Source: Collinsella sp. AF02-46-1
GTDB lineage: Bacteria; Actinomycetota; Coriobacteriia; Coriobacteriales; Coriobacteriaceae
Assembly: GCA_934876235.1 (NCBI GenBank)
Contig: CAKXKM010000003.1
Location: 15,620 to 39,115, forward strand
Length of the DNA stretch: 23,496 nucleotides
Reading direction: 5' to 3'
The first letter of the stretch is position 1. Each line of letters starts with the position of its first letter. Below are positions 14,787 to 22,437 of the stretch, in pieces. The notes beneath the pieces are model-generated. The model was not told the DNA's origin and ran no database searches. It worked only from the letters and a program-made list of their open reading frames with translations. Made by a program: the position numbers and the translations under genes.

Positions 14787-15641
14787 CTATTTCGATGCGC
14801 GCTCGGCCGCCTCGATCACGTGTTTGGCGAGGATCGCCGTCGTCACAGCGCCCACGCCGCCCGGCACGGGCGTGATGGCGTTAACAACCGGCTCCGCAGC
14901 ATCAAAATCGACGTCCCCGACCAGCTTGCCAGCGGCCTCGTCCCAATTAATGCCAACATCGATGATCGTCTGGTCCTCGCGAATGGCATCCACGCCAATC
15001 GTGTGCGCGCGTCCAACGGCGGCAACCACAATGTCGGCAGCACGGCACTCGGCAGCAAGGTCGCGCGTATGCGTATGGCACGTCGTCACGGTCGCATTGC
15101 GCGCCGTAAGCATGGCGGCAACAGGACGCCCGATCACCAGCGAGCGCCCGACCACAGCAACCTTAGCTCCATCCAGCTCAACGCCGTAATGATCCAGCAA
15201 AGCAAGCACGGCTTCGGCTGTGCAGGGGGCAAAACCCTCGCCGCGCCCCGAAAGCGTGGTGAGCAGCGAAGCCGGCGTCATGGAGTCAACGTCCTTGGCG
15301 GGATCGAGTGCCGAGGCAACCGCGTCCTCGTCAAGGCCGGCGGGCAGCGGGCGGAACATCAGGCAGCCATGAACAGCGGGGTCGGAATTGATGTCCTCGA
15401 TGGCCGCCAACAGCTCGTCCTGCGAAACATCGGCGGGAAGCAAAACGCGGCGAGCTTCAATGCCAACCTTCTCGCAGCGCCTGAGCGCACCGCGCTCGTA
15501 GGATAGGTCGTCCTCGCGTTCACCCACACGCACGATAGCCAACGTCGGAACAACGCCCCGCTCGCGCAGGGCTGCGCAGCGAGCAGCAAGTTCCTCAGTC
15601 AAAGCGCGAGCGACGGGAGCACCCTTCAGCAGTTCAGCCAT
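14787..15641 (-). CDS. folD: FolD-type methylenetetrahydrofolate dehydrogenase, cyclohydrolase site degenerate
   Basis: The 284-residue product has the two-domain FolD fold. The NADP-binding half is intact: VVGRSLVIGRPVAAML (residues 163-178), ATVTTCHTHT, IDVGIN and TPVPGGVGAVT. In the catalytic half the motif that is normally YVxxK reads Y48-E-R-G-A52, so the lysine (human K56) is alanine. The normal VQLPLP reads M-F96-R-P-L-P, so the glutamine (human Q100) is phenylalanine. The spacing of 44 residues between them matches the human enzyme, which supports the alignment. The aspartate of KDVD is kept (D119). Loss of Lys and Gln should abolish cyclohydrolase activity while leaving oxidation of methylene-THF possible. 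The start follows GAGAGG, two bases after the fchA stop. Confidence 0.9.
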   Translation of the reverse strand: MAELLKGAPVARALTEELAARCAALRERGVVPTLAIVRVGEREDDLSYERGALRRCEKVGIEARRVLLPADVSQDELLAAIEDINSDPAVHGCLMFRPLPAGLDEDAVASALDPAKDVDSMTPASLLTTLSGRGEGFAPCTAEAVLALLDHYGVELDGAKVAVVGRSLVIGRPVAAMLTARNATVTTCHTHTRDLAAECRAADIVVAAVGRAHTIGVDAIREDQTIIDVGINWDEAAGKLVGDVDFDAAEPVVNAITPVPGGVGAVTTAILAKHVIEAAERASK

Positions 15642-15643
15642 GG

Positions 15644-16276
15644 CTATCCTCTCTTCCTTGCAGCGTCGGCGGCGCGGCGCGCCAGCGCATCGGCGCGCGG
15701 CAACCACGTGTCGAGCAGCTCATCGCACGCGGTCTCGAGCTCCTCGGCGCGCGCCCGGTCCTTCATAGACGTGGTGTTCGCAAAGAGCGTCAAGCTCGCG
15801 CCCTGCATAGCGGAACGGCAGAACACGGCGCCGCACGCCACATCGGACAGCAGCTGACGCGAACCCTTGTCGGCCATGTCCTCGAGCAGCGCCAGCGCAC
15901 GCCCGCAGGCATCCATAATGCGATACGGCGGCATAGCGGCCACATGCAGCGCATCCTGAATCGCGGTCGCTCGAGCCGGATCGTCACGCGGAATACCGTA
16001 CGCCGCGGACACCTGCCCATAGGCACGAACGTCCTCGGCAACCAACTCGACAAGCTCCTGGGCCAGCTCATCAGCATGGACAAACGCACGCGTCAGGTCA
16101 TCCGCACGATCAGCAAGCGCGGGATTGGTCGCACCGTAGCGGGCAACCATTCCGCACAGCGAGGCGCCCAGCGCGCCCACAAAGGCGCTCGCGCTGCCAC
16201 CGCCGGGAACCGGCTCGCGCGCGGCCAGCGCCTCGGCAAACCCGCGGCAGGTCTTGTCCATCATCTCTTGGCTCAT
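15644..16276 (-). CDS. fchA: FchA-type methenyl/formimino-tetrahydrofolate cyclohydrolase-cyclodeaminase
   Basis: This 210-residue all-helical protein belongs to the formiminotransferase-cyclodeaminase C-terminal family. The motif PVPGGGSASAFVGALGASL (about residues 23-41) is the family signature. SVxAYGQVSAAY-like and ANTTSMKDR regions further on fit the fold. FchA proteins interconvert methenyl-THF and formyl-THF, or deaminate formimino-THF. It lies directly upstream of a folD whose cyclohydrolase residues are lost, so it probably supplies that step in the one-carbon pathway. Start 16276 is nine bases after GAAGG; ATG 16282 would add two residues. An own promoter and a hairpin lie upstream. 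Confidence 0.9.
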   Translation of the reverse strand: MSQEMMDKTCRGFAEALAAREPVPGGGSASAFVGALGASLCGMVARYGATNPALADRADDLTRAFVHADELAQELVELVAEDVRAYGQVSAAYGIPRDDPARATAIQDALHVAAMPPYRIMDACGRALALLEDMADKGSRQLLSDVACGAVFCRSAMQGASLTLFANTTSMKDRARAEELETACDELLDTWLPRADALARRAADAARKRG

Positions 16277-16303
16277 GCACATGCACCTTCAAGTCATATA
16301 CAT

Positions 16304-16331
16304 CGGTCGGGTGGCAACCGCCGACCGACCG
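16304..16331 (-). promoter_or_regulatory. Leader hairpin upstream of fchA
   Basis: CGGTCGG (16304-16310) can pair with CCGACCG repeats at 16321-16331, in the predicted 5' leader between the promoter and the fchA ribosome binding site. It does not match a riboswitch class I know. Confidence 0.3.
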
Positions 16332-16353
16332 CATCGATCACGTAATGGTGCTA

Positions 16354-16382
16354 AGTCTAGCCCATAAGCACATGAGCGTCAG
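16354..16382 (-). promoter_or_regulatory. Predicted promoter of fchA-folD
   Basis: On the minus strand CTGACG (16382-16377) and TAGACT (16359-16354) are exactly 17 bases apart, giving a leader of about 70 bases. Confidence 0.45.
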
Positions 16383-16437
16383 CGCACCTGGCCATCGCGG
16401 ATTTCTATGGCACACGATAGGCGGCAGCGACACAAAC

Positions 16438-16456
16438 ATGGGACACATGGCCCACC
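16438..16456 (+). repeat. 19-bp motif upstream of lipoprotein 1
   Basis: The sequence ATGGGACACATGGCCCACC occurs here and at 17405-17423, each time upstream of one of the two paralogous lipoprotein genes. It contains a TGGG...CCCA inverted repeat, so it could be an operator or activator site. The rest of the 376-base gap before lipoprotein 1 holds the fchA promoter on the other strand and no gene I can support. Confidence 0.6.
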
Positions 16457-16652
16457 TTTCGAGACTCCCGGGCAGCACAAGCTGGGGCATACATATAGGT
16501 AAGGAGCCCTATGTTGGGGCAAGCTCATCACGGCACCGGACGACGAATGGAAGAATAACCGCACAGTAAACAAAGACATCATGCGCATGCGTAACCGCCG
16601 CCCCAGCGATCCGCGGCACACGATGTCCCTGGCAGACAAGGAGGACGCCACC

Positions 16653-17252
16653 ATGAAGAAAAAGACCCTATCGATCCTTTCCCTTTGCATCGCCCTCTTT
16701 GCCGCGTTTGCCCTTGTCGGCTGCGGCGGGAGCGCATCGGGCGGCGGCAGCGCCCCCAAGAGCGAGAGCAAGGAAAAGGCCCCCGTCGCCAAGAAGACCG
16801 ACTTTATCTGGTTTAAGGTCGAGATGCCCGAGAACGTTGGCGTGAGCGACTCCGCCGGCAAGAATGCCGACAGGGTCCAGCTCACCTTCCCCGAGAACGA
16901 GAATGCCTCGGCCGATCGCTTTATCCCCGTTTGGAAAAAAGCGCTGACGGCCGAGGAGTCCCACGCCGACCAGGCAGAAAAGAAGGGGGATACGTTCCAG
17001 TGGAAGGATGGCGGGTCCATCGAGTATAACGGCAGGACGTGGCTCGTCGGAACGTACGAGGACAACAGTGGCATCACAACCCTCCTCTTTACCGACGTTG
17101 AGCCGGGAAGCATCTATGTCCTTATCTCGAACTTCGACCAGCACAAGAAAGAAGCCGAGGCGCTCCTCAACTCCATCGAGTTCCCCGATGACATGGCAGA
17201 GGCAGTTTCCGAGGCGCGCGAAGTCGAGATTTCGAGCATCGAGCTCAAGTAA
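16653..17252 (+). CDS. Putative lipoprotein (copy 1)
   Basis: The product has 199 residues. The first 24 form a lipoprotein signal peptide (MKKK, apolar core, lipobox LVGC with C24). A Gly/Ser/Lys linker follows to about residue 48. The folded part starts TDFIWFKVEMPENV and contains ADRFIPVWKK, YNGRTWLVGTYEDNSG and IYVLISNFDQH. It is a clear paralogue of the next gene. I do not recognise a named family; it should lie on the outer face of the membrane. Start 16653 follows AAGGAGG at eight bases; an upstream in-frame ATG at 16581 is not supported. A terminator separates the two copies, so each has its own promoter. Confidence 0.85.
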   Translation: MKKKTLSILSLCIALFAAFALVGCGGSASGGGSAPKSESKEKAPVAKKTDFIWFKVEMPENVGVSDSAGKNADRVQLTFPENENASADRFIPVWKKALTAEESHADQAEKKGDTFQWKDGGSIEYNGRTWLVGTYEDNSGITTLLFTDVEPGSIYVLISNFDQHKKEAEALLNSIEFPDDMAEAVSEAREVEISSIELK

Positions 17253-17322
17253 CGGGACACCCGCACGCGCCTACGCGCACCTGCGCACATGCGCCCCATT
17301 AAAGCAACGGGCACCCAACCCC

Positions 17323-17360
17323 GGGGAGGGCCGACAGGCATCGGCCCTCCCCTCTTTTGT
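17323..17360 (+). terminator. Intrinsic terminator after lipoprotein 1
   Basis: A perfect 12-bp stem (17323-17334 with 17341-17352) has a six-base loop and is followed by TCTTTTGT. Confidence 0.88.
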
Positions 17361-17404
17361 GCCCGCGTATATTGCCACTTGTCGGCGCAAATCCGGCCCT
17401 CAGA

Positions 17405-17423
17405 ATGGGACACATGGCCCACC
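17405..17423 (+). repeat. 19-bp motif upstream of lipoprotein 2
   Basis: This is the second exact copy of the motif at 16438-16456. TACAGT, a possible -10 box, begins 20 bases beyond it (17443-17448). Confidence 0.6.
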
Positions 17424-17495
17424 CGAACGAGCCGCTCGCGCGTACAGTAAAGGCAGGTAATCCATGGGCGGTTACAGATCGAGGAGGACACGACC

Positions 17496-18089
17496 ATGAA
17501 AAAGAAGGCCTTTGCGATTCTCACCCTCTGCATCAGCCTCTTTGCCGCGGTTGCCCTGGTGGGCTGCGGTGGCAGCGGCGGCGCTACCGGCAGTGGCGGT
17601 GACGGCGGCGCGGAAAAGCCAGCCGTGGATATGAGGACCGACTTCATTTGGTTTAAGGTCGAGGTCCCCGAGGGCGTCGAGATCACCGACGTCGCAGGCG
17701 ACACGGCCGACAGGGCCCAGTTTAAGTTCACCGAGAGCGAGCACGCCAGCGATCGCTTCATCCCCGTCTTCGACTCTGACAAGAACGCCGACGAGCTGTT
17801 CGACTACGAGGCCAAATGGAAGGCCAGCTTTGAGTGGACCGAGAATGACCCCGTCAAGTACAACGGCAAGACTTGGCGCAACGCTTCCTATACACACTCG
17901 GGCGGCGTGACGACTGAGTACTTCACCGAAGCAGGCGGCGGCAGCGTCTACGTGAGCATCGACAACGTCGAAGAGCACAAGGACGCCGTCGAGACCATGA
18001 TGAAGTCTCTGGAATTTGCCGACGACATCGCCAAGGCCAAGACCGAAGCCATGGATGTTAAGCTCGACGATATCGAGATCAAGCGCTAA
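17496..18089 (+). CDS. Putative lipoprotein (copy 2)
   Basis: The 197-residue product is a paralogue of copy 1. It has the same signal peptide form with lipobox LVGC (C24), then a Gly-rich linker and the shared TDFIWFKVEVPEGV, SDRFIPVFDSD and YNGKTWRNASY segments. The function is unknown. A repeated small domain with many aromatic residues and a helical C-terminus suggests a sensor or ligand-binding surface protein rather than an enzyme; this is only an impression. GAGGAGG lies eight bases before the start. A strong terminator follows. Confidence 0.85.
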   Translation: MKKKAFAILTLCISLFAAVALVGCGGSGGATGSGGDGGAEKPAVDMRTDFIWFKVEVPEGVEITDVAGDTADRAQFKFTESEHASDRFIPVFDSDKNADELFDYEAKWKASFEWTENDPVKYNGKTWRNASYTHSGGVTTEYFTEAGGGSVYVSIDNVEEHKDAVETMMKSLEFADDIAKAKTEAMDVKLDDIEIKR

Positions 18090-18125
18090 AGCTCCAACGG
18101 CATGCAGCAGCGCCGTTTTAGCTCA

Positions 18126-18166
18126 ACCGGGATGCAAGGTGCGACTCCTTGCATCCCGGTTTTTTG
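18126..18166 (+). terminator. Intrinsic terminator after lipoprotein 2
   Basis: A perfect 14-bp stem (18126-18139 with 18147-18160) has a seven-base loop and runs into a T tract of seven. Confidence 0.93.
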
Positions 18167-18183
18167 TGTTCGAAAGCGCCCGG

Positions 18184-18453
18184 TCACATCACCATATTGA
18201 GCACGTTGACGAATTCCTGCGCCCTCGCGTGACTGCTGAGGCTAAAGACACAGGCAGTCAACAGCCTGTTGCGCAGAAAAACGTCGCGGCCCTTGATCCT
18301 GTTGACCCCCGTGATGTCCTTAAGGTAGACAATCTCGGTGTGCTTGCCGCCAAACGTGCCCTTCTTGAGCACCTCGATGCGGTTAGGGTAGATCTTGACG
18401 TCTTTAAACCTGACCGAGCCCTTGTCCTGGAACAGCAAAGTGTTGTTATCCAT
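18184..18453 (-). CDS. Small PH-like domain protein
   Basis: The product has 89 residues from MDNNTLLFQ. It has a strand-rich centre (VRFKDVKIYPNRIEVLKKG, then TEIVYLKDITGVNRI) and one C-terminal helix (ARAQEFVNVLNMV). This is the order of a bacterial PH-like fold, as in short YdbT/DUF4429-type domains. There is no signal peptide or membrane segment. Start 18453 is chosen because GGGGAG lies eight bases upstream and only two from ATG 18459. It converges on lipoprotein 2. The function is unknown. Confidence 0.65.
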   Translation of the reverse strand: MDNNTLLFQDKGSVRFKDVKIYPNRIEVLKKGTFGGKHTEIVYLKDITGVNRIKGRDVFLRNRLLTACVFSLSSHARAQEFVNVLNMVM

Positions 18454-18651
18454 ACGCATCGCTCCCCATGGTCAGAGTTAAAACTGCCTTCACCATCACA
18501 TTCTAGTCCCCGCAAACCCTTTCCGCGGTCGCGCTCAGAGCACCAAATCGTGTCCGCACGAGACTTTAAACTAAAGCCAATAAAGATGTTCGATGCGCTT
18601 GGTGGGCTCTTAGGATGTTCCTCGAATCGCCGCCATCGGAGGAGGCCTTAC

Positions 18652-19104
18652 ATGGTTTACGTATGGGAATTTGAGTTCTTTGATTCGGACGGTATGGTCG
18701 ATGCCGTGCCATGTGGCTCGCTGGGCGGAGGAGGAACGTTTGGCTCCGACCTAAACGACGCTGTCGAAAGCGCCGCCGATTTTCTCGCATGTATGGTCGA
18801 CGATCACCTTATGGGCGGCGTCAATCTTCCCGCGCCGGACTTTGGACACCAGCCGCGACACGGCGGCAAGATTATCGCCGTAGCCGTCAGCCGCGAACTC
18901 GCCGACATCCCCGCCGTCACCGCAGCGGATGCCGCGCGTATGCTCGGTGTTAGCTCAGCACGGGTATCGCAACTGATAAATGCAGGACTGTTGGATTCAT
19001 GGAAGGACGGCACCAAGCGCATGGTGTCCAAAGCTTCCATCGAGGCACGACTCGCCGACGCACCAAAAGCGGGACGCCCAAAAGAGGTCCCTATTGCTGT
19101 ATAA
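18652..19104 (+). CDS. HicB-like protein with C-terminal helix-turn-helix, no HicA partner
   Basis: The product has 150 residues. The N-terminal 80 (MVYVWEFEFFDSDGMVDAVP, then DLNDAVESAADFLACMVDDHL) resemble the partial RNase-H-like fold of HicB antitoxins, where a strand-rich start is followed by a helix with a DLxxAxxxA pattern. Residues 95-125 (TAADAARMLGVSSARVSQLINAGLL) form a clear helix-turn-helix, with a charged tail. GGAGGAGG lies six bases before ATG 18652. A longer open frame to 18016 is not supported. No small HicA-type toxin gene is visible before or after it, so it may be a lone regulator or a decayed system. Confidence 0.75.
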   Translation: MVYVWEFEFFDSDGMVDAVPCGSLGGGGTFGSDLNDAVESAADFLACMVDDHLMGGVNLPAPDFGHQPRHGGKIIAVAVSRELADIPAVTAADAARMLGVSSARVSQLINAGLLDSWKDGTKRMVSKASIEARLADAPKAGRPKEVPIAV

Positions 19105-19129
19105 AGCAATAGCGTTGCGGGTTTTTCAT

Positions 19130-19186
19130 TTGTCAGATTAGCTGACAAGCTCTCCCAATTCGGGACTCACTGCGTCCCGAATTGGG
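19130..19186. promoter_or_regulatory. Two inverted repeats between HicB-like gene and ADP-ribosylglycohydrolase
   Basis: TTGTCAG/CTGACAA (19130-19136 with 19142-19148) and a perfect 13-bp pair (19154-19166 with 19174-19186, loop TCACTGC) lie 26-82 bases after the HicB-like stop and 60 bases before the next start. The second has no T tract, so it may be an operator or leader structure rather than a terminator. A smaller CTATTGC/GCAATAG hairpin overlaps the HicB-like stop. Confidence 0.5.
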
Positions 19187-19246
19187 CTGGACACATTGCC
19201 GCAGGTAGCCGCGCATCCTCAATCCAAAATACGAGAGGTGTTTCCC

Positions 19247-20164
19247 ATGACAGGCATCAATCAGGCCATCACCGAAAGCGCACTTAAAGTGCGTTCTGCC
19301 GAGGACATAGCCACACGACGCAAGAGCGATTCAGAGGGATTTCGGCTCATCTCGTCAGCGCCCCCTACAACGAAACGTGGGCACACGTCGAAACCAGCGC
19401 TACGCGACTGCATCTTTGGGCTTGCCGTCGGCGACGCGCTGGGCGTTCCCTACGAGTTCAGGCCCCGCGGCACGTTCGAATGCACGGACATGATCGGCTA
19501 CGGCACGCATGGGCAACCCGCCGGCACCTGGAGCGACGACACATCTATGACGCTTGCTACCTGCGACTCGATTAGGGAGCTCGGGCACATTGACACCGCG
19601 GACATGCGCGACAAGTTCGTAAGCTGGATTGCCCGTGGCGAGTATACGATCGACGGCGTTTTCGATTACGGCGGCACGACCGCCCGCGCCTTGCACACCG
19701 GCAAAGGAGGCTCCGGCGAGCGCGACAACGGCAACGGATCGCTCATGCGCATCGCGCCCCTAGCGTTCACCGATGCGACAGACGAAGAGGTCAGCAAGGT
19801 CTCCGCGATTACGCACGCCCACAGAACGTCGACCGACGCATGCATCATATTTGTCGAGCTGATGAGGGATGTGATGAACGACGTGCTCCCCTCGTGGGCG
19901 CTCCATCTGAAAGGCGTGCCTGAGCAGGAGATCAGGTCGGGTGGCTTCGTGCGCGACACGCTTAAGGCAGCCACCTGGTGTTTCGTCAACACTAACAGCT
20001 ACGAAGATTGCGTGCTTGCCGCCGTCAACCTAGGCGACGACACCGACACCACCGCAGCCGTCGCCGGCGCCCTCGCCGGCACGGCATACGGTCTCAAAGC
20101 CATCCCACAGGAGTGGATCGACACTCTGCGCGGCAAAGAGCTGATTGAGAGCTGCCTGTTTTAA
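19247..20164 (+). CDS. ADP-ribosylglycohydrolase (DraG) family protein
   Basis: The product has 305 residues. The DraG/ARH fold is clear from about residue 55: FGLAVGDALGVPYEF, then TWSDDTSMTLA with the metal-binding acidic pair, NGSLMRIAPLA, THAHRTST, and NLGDDTDTTAAVAGALAG near the end. Enzymes of this family remove ADP-ribose from proteins or other acceptors with a dinuclear magnesium site. The first 54 residues are a charged, Ser/Lys-rich extension without a recognised domain. GAGAGG lies eight bases before ATG 19247; an upstream in-frame codon at 19196 is not supported. The target is unknown. The following 73-aa gene is probably in the same operon. Confidence 0.92.
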   Translation: MTGINQAITESALKVRSAEDIATRRKSDSEGFRLISSAPPTTKRGHTSKPALRDCIFGLAVGDALGVPYEFRPRGTFECTDMIGYGTHGQPAGTWSDDTSMTLATCDSIRELGHIDTADMRDKFVSWIARGEYTIDGVFDYGGTTARALHTGKGGSGERDNGNGSLMRIAPLAFTDATDEEVSKVSAITHAHRTSTDACIIFVELMRDVMNDVLPSWALHLKGVPEQEIRSGGFVRDTLKAATWCFVNTNSYEDCVLAAVNLGDDTDTTAAVAGALAGTAYGLKAIPQEWIDTLRGKELIESCLF

Positions 20165-20196
20165 GGCGCCATTCAAGAAATAAGGCAGGAGGCATC

Positions 20197-20418
20197 ATGG
20201 AGAGGAAGATCGCAATTATAGACGAGTTCCAAGTGGACGAAAACGGAATTCCGCTATTTCCAGTAGGACTGAAGGAGGAAACCAGCCTCTATGTCCTCCC
20301 CGACGGGCGTTACCTCCCCTGCGGGGTCTACAGGACCGCGGACGGCGGTTCGATCATTTATGAGCCATCCGAACTAAGCTTCTTCGGGCAGATGCTTGCT
20401 CAATTCAAAGAGAACTAG
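20197..20418 (+). CDS. Small protein of unknown function
   Basis: This 73-residue protein begins MERKIAIIDEFQVDENGIPLFPVGL and is rich in short strands and turns (LYVLPDGRYLPCGVYRTADGG), ending in a helix (FFGQMLAQFKEN). It has no signal peptide or membrane segment. AGGAGG lies four bases before ATG 20197. It starts 32 bases after the glycohydrolase stop without a terminator between them, so it is likely co-transcribed. I do not recognise a family; it could be an antitoxin, immunity or accessory protein, but nothing in the sequence shows this. Confidence 0.7.
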   Translation: MERKIAIIDEFQVDENGIPLFPVGLKEETSLYVLPDGRYLPCGVYRTADGGSIIYEPSELSFFGQMLAQFKEN

Positions 20419-20561
20419 AGGCTTGATTGCCCGTTAGATCGACACTGCTCCAAGCCATGGGGCGGGTAGGATGTCTCCCGCCGCGGCCTGTGAGGTAGAA
20501 TTACGACTGCCGCGGAATCCGCCTGCGGGCAACGCTCCGATCTCCGATTGGGGTGAAGCCT
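20419..20561 (+). other. Structured non-coding leader before the 30-aa peptide gene
   Basis: This GC-rich stretch has hairpins: GGCGGG/CCCGCC (20461-20466 with 20477-20482), two CCGCGG blocks and GCGGA/TCCGC. No longer reading frame is supported. It may be an RNA leader of the peptide gene. Confidence 0.35.
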
Positions 20562-20654
20562 ATGAACTTGTTTCTTGAAATCCTGCGCCTCTCGATGTAT
20601 GTAACCGGCATCGTCCGGAACCTCTACTCGATCTGGCGGGAATATAAGCAGTAA
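20562..20654 (+). CDS. 30-residue hydrophobic or amphipathic peptide
   Basis: ATG 20562 to TAA 20654 encodes MNLFLEILRLSMYVTGIVRN followed by LYSIWREYKQ. A GGGGTGAAG stretch lies seven bases upstream. The apolar residues form one helix and the C-terminus is aromatic and basic (WREYK), as in many small type I toxins and membrane peptides. A hairpin follows within 25 bases. No antisense RNA is recognisable by eye. It could also be a chance ORF. Confidence 0.4.
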   Translation: MNLFLEILRLSMYVTGIVRNLYSIWREYKQ

Positions 20655-20676
20655 CGGATAGCGAAGGGAGTCATGC

Positions 20677-20705
20677 AAAGGGCCGGTCGCACCCGGCCCT
20701 TTAGA
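20677..20705 (+). terminator. Hairpin terminator after the 30-aa peptide
   Basis: AAAGGGCCGG (20677-20686) pairs with CCGGCCCTTT (20693-20702). The T-run is only within the stem, so strength is moderate and both strands could use it. The 176 bases to the next gene show nothing else I can support. Confidence 0.55.
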
Positions 20706-20881
20706 CGATAGTACCTGCGTTGCCCGCGCTTCCAAAGTTGACCGACTGAGGAGCGGGTTCCGCGGCACATCCTGATTTTACCCAGTGGCAAGGCTCTTTT
20801 ACAGCCGTTCCACCGTTTATTTACATCTGCCATCACGGGCGGGATGTTGCGCACTCTCGCGAGCCAACCGGCACCACTCCC

Positions 20882-22219
20882 CTACTTCCCAAAGATCGCA
20901 GCGAACAATCCCTTGCGCTTGGGTTTTTCTTCTCGGTAGGAACCCTCGGCAGCCGCTGCCACCTGACGTGGCTGCTCGTCGCCTCCACGGCGCACAATTT
21001 GGTACAGGAATGGCGATTTGATGTATTTGACCTCGACGGGCGTGGCGTGAACGGTGCTTTCGCCGGACAGATGCAGGCTCGGATTGAGCGGCGCCACAAT
21101 ATGCGTCTCGCGCTTGTCGCTAAACACCACCGCCGCCGCACGGCCCGTCTGGCCGTTCACGGCAATGCGCACCTGCTCGCCATTACGTCCATCCGACGCG
21201 GGACGATCGACAAAGTAGACCGGCACCATAACCAGGCCGTCCTTGTGCTTGCGGGCCTTGCGCGCCCAGGTGCGTATGCTCTTTTTATTGAGCCCCAGCA
21301 CCGCCTCGGCATCGTTGCCAACAATGTCGAGCGCCAGCTTGTCAATGACCACCTGGTCCTTGGTGGACGCATCGACGGAGACAACGCGGAAGTCGCCTTC
21401 CTGCATGGCCGGGTCGAACGACCCAACCTTGGCAAAGTCCCATGGCTCCAGAATGCCCATAAGGCGAACGTCCAGGTAGTTTGCCCTGGGATATGCCCAG
21501 TCGAGCACCTCGTAGTACACCAGGGTCTCCTTGCTCAGGCCCTTGCCCGGGAAGGACGCCATCATGCGCAGGTCCGCGAGCGCCATGGGGAAGTAGAAGA
21601 GCATCATGTCGTTTTGAATCGCGTCTTCCACATCGTGACCGGCAAAGGCGTCTGGATATCGGCGCACCAGCTCAAGCGCATTGGCGCGCGCCTGCTGCGG
21701 CGTTATCTCGCAGGGAATACCCTGCTCGGGCACATATTCCGCACCAACGCCCATGGTCAGGCGCTTGCTAAACGTCCCCGGCTTGAGCAGGTCGGCGACA
21801 CCGATCTTATTGCCGCAGGACGGGCACTCAAACACGCGCTGGGTCGACTCGCCCTCAAAGGACGCTCCGCAGAAGGGACAGGGGATGCTCACGTGCGTGG
21901 CCTCTTGGAACTCCTGGGCCGTGCCGCGGTCTTCCCACAGCAGATGCTCCAGAACCGACTGATTGCGCCAGTGCTCATTAAAGAAATACCAGTCGGGGTC
22001 CACCGGGCGCTCGAGCTGCGACACATGCGTGAGCTTAAGCAGCCCATCGACAACCGTCAGTGGCGTATGGCGAATGCCCAGGGCGCTCTTGGGCTCCCCC
22101 GCATCGGCCTGCCACGGAACGACCGTGCCGCAATAGGCGCACTCAAAGCTGCGTTTAGCCTGGTGTGAGTACATAGGGCCGCCGCAGTTTTGGCATTTAA
22201 TGGCAAACATCTCGTCCAT
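20882..22219 (-). CDS. Protein with two zinc ribbons, unknown function
   Basis: The product has 445 residues. Two CxxC...CxxC zinc ribbons are visible: C9/C12 with C27/C30, and C114/C117 with C132/C135. A helical linker (about 145-225) leads to a longer region with several strands (VMVPVYFVDRP, RIAVNGQTGRAAAVVFSD, then HATPVEVKYIKSPFLYQIV) and a Lys-rich tail ending in a short apolar stretch (GLFAAIFGK). The layout resembles uncharacterised zinc-ribbon proteins of Gram-positives, some of which are called TFIIB-type zinc finger or helicase-like, but I see no Walker or helicase motif. AAGGAGG lies eight bases before ATG 22219. It stands alone, divergent from the transporter. Confidence 0.75.
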   Translation of the reverse strand: MDEMFAIKCQNCGGPMYSHQAKRSFECAYCGTVVPWQADAGEPKSALGIRHTPLTVVDGLLKLTHVSQLERPVDPDWYFFNEHWRNQSVLEHLLWEDRGTAQEFQEATHVSIPCPFCGASFEGESTQRVFECPSCGNKIGVADLLKPGTFSKRLTMGVGAEYVPEQGIPCEITPQQARANALELVRRYPDAFAGHDVEDAIQNDMMLFYFPMALADLRMMASFPGKGLSKETLVYYEVLDWAYPRANYLDVRLMGILEPWDFAKVGSFDPAMQEGDFRVVSVDASTKDQVVIDKLALDIVGNDAEAVLGLNKKSIRTWARKARKHKDGLVMVPVYFVDRPASDGRNGEQVRIAVNGQTGRAAAVVFSDKRETHIVAPLNPSLHLSGESTVHATPVEVKYIKSPFLYQIVRRGGDEQPRQVAAAAEGSYREEKPKRKGLFAAIFGK

Positions 22220-22437
22220 GAATACGTCCTCCTTTGCACTGGGGCTGTCGACATTAAGTATGTCGGGCAGGTAAGCACGTGCCCATACCCATGTGGCCCA
22301 AAATCGAGCACCCAGGCAGACGAGAAGGCTCGCTCGTTAGCACCGGCAGACTATTGCTGCATTTTCTGAGCATCGGTGCACGGCGCCCCCGCGCGAGCTA
22401 CACTATCCCCTTAAACATGATTGTGAGGACGACCGCT

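Noticed and set aside
20999..22168. 389-codon plus-strand frame opposite the zinc-ribbon protein
   Set aside because: No ribosome binding site or family pattern; the minus frame has two zinc ribbons and AAGGAGG.
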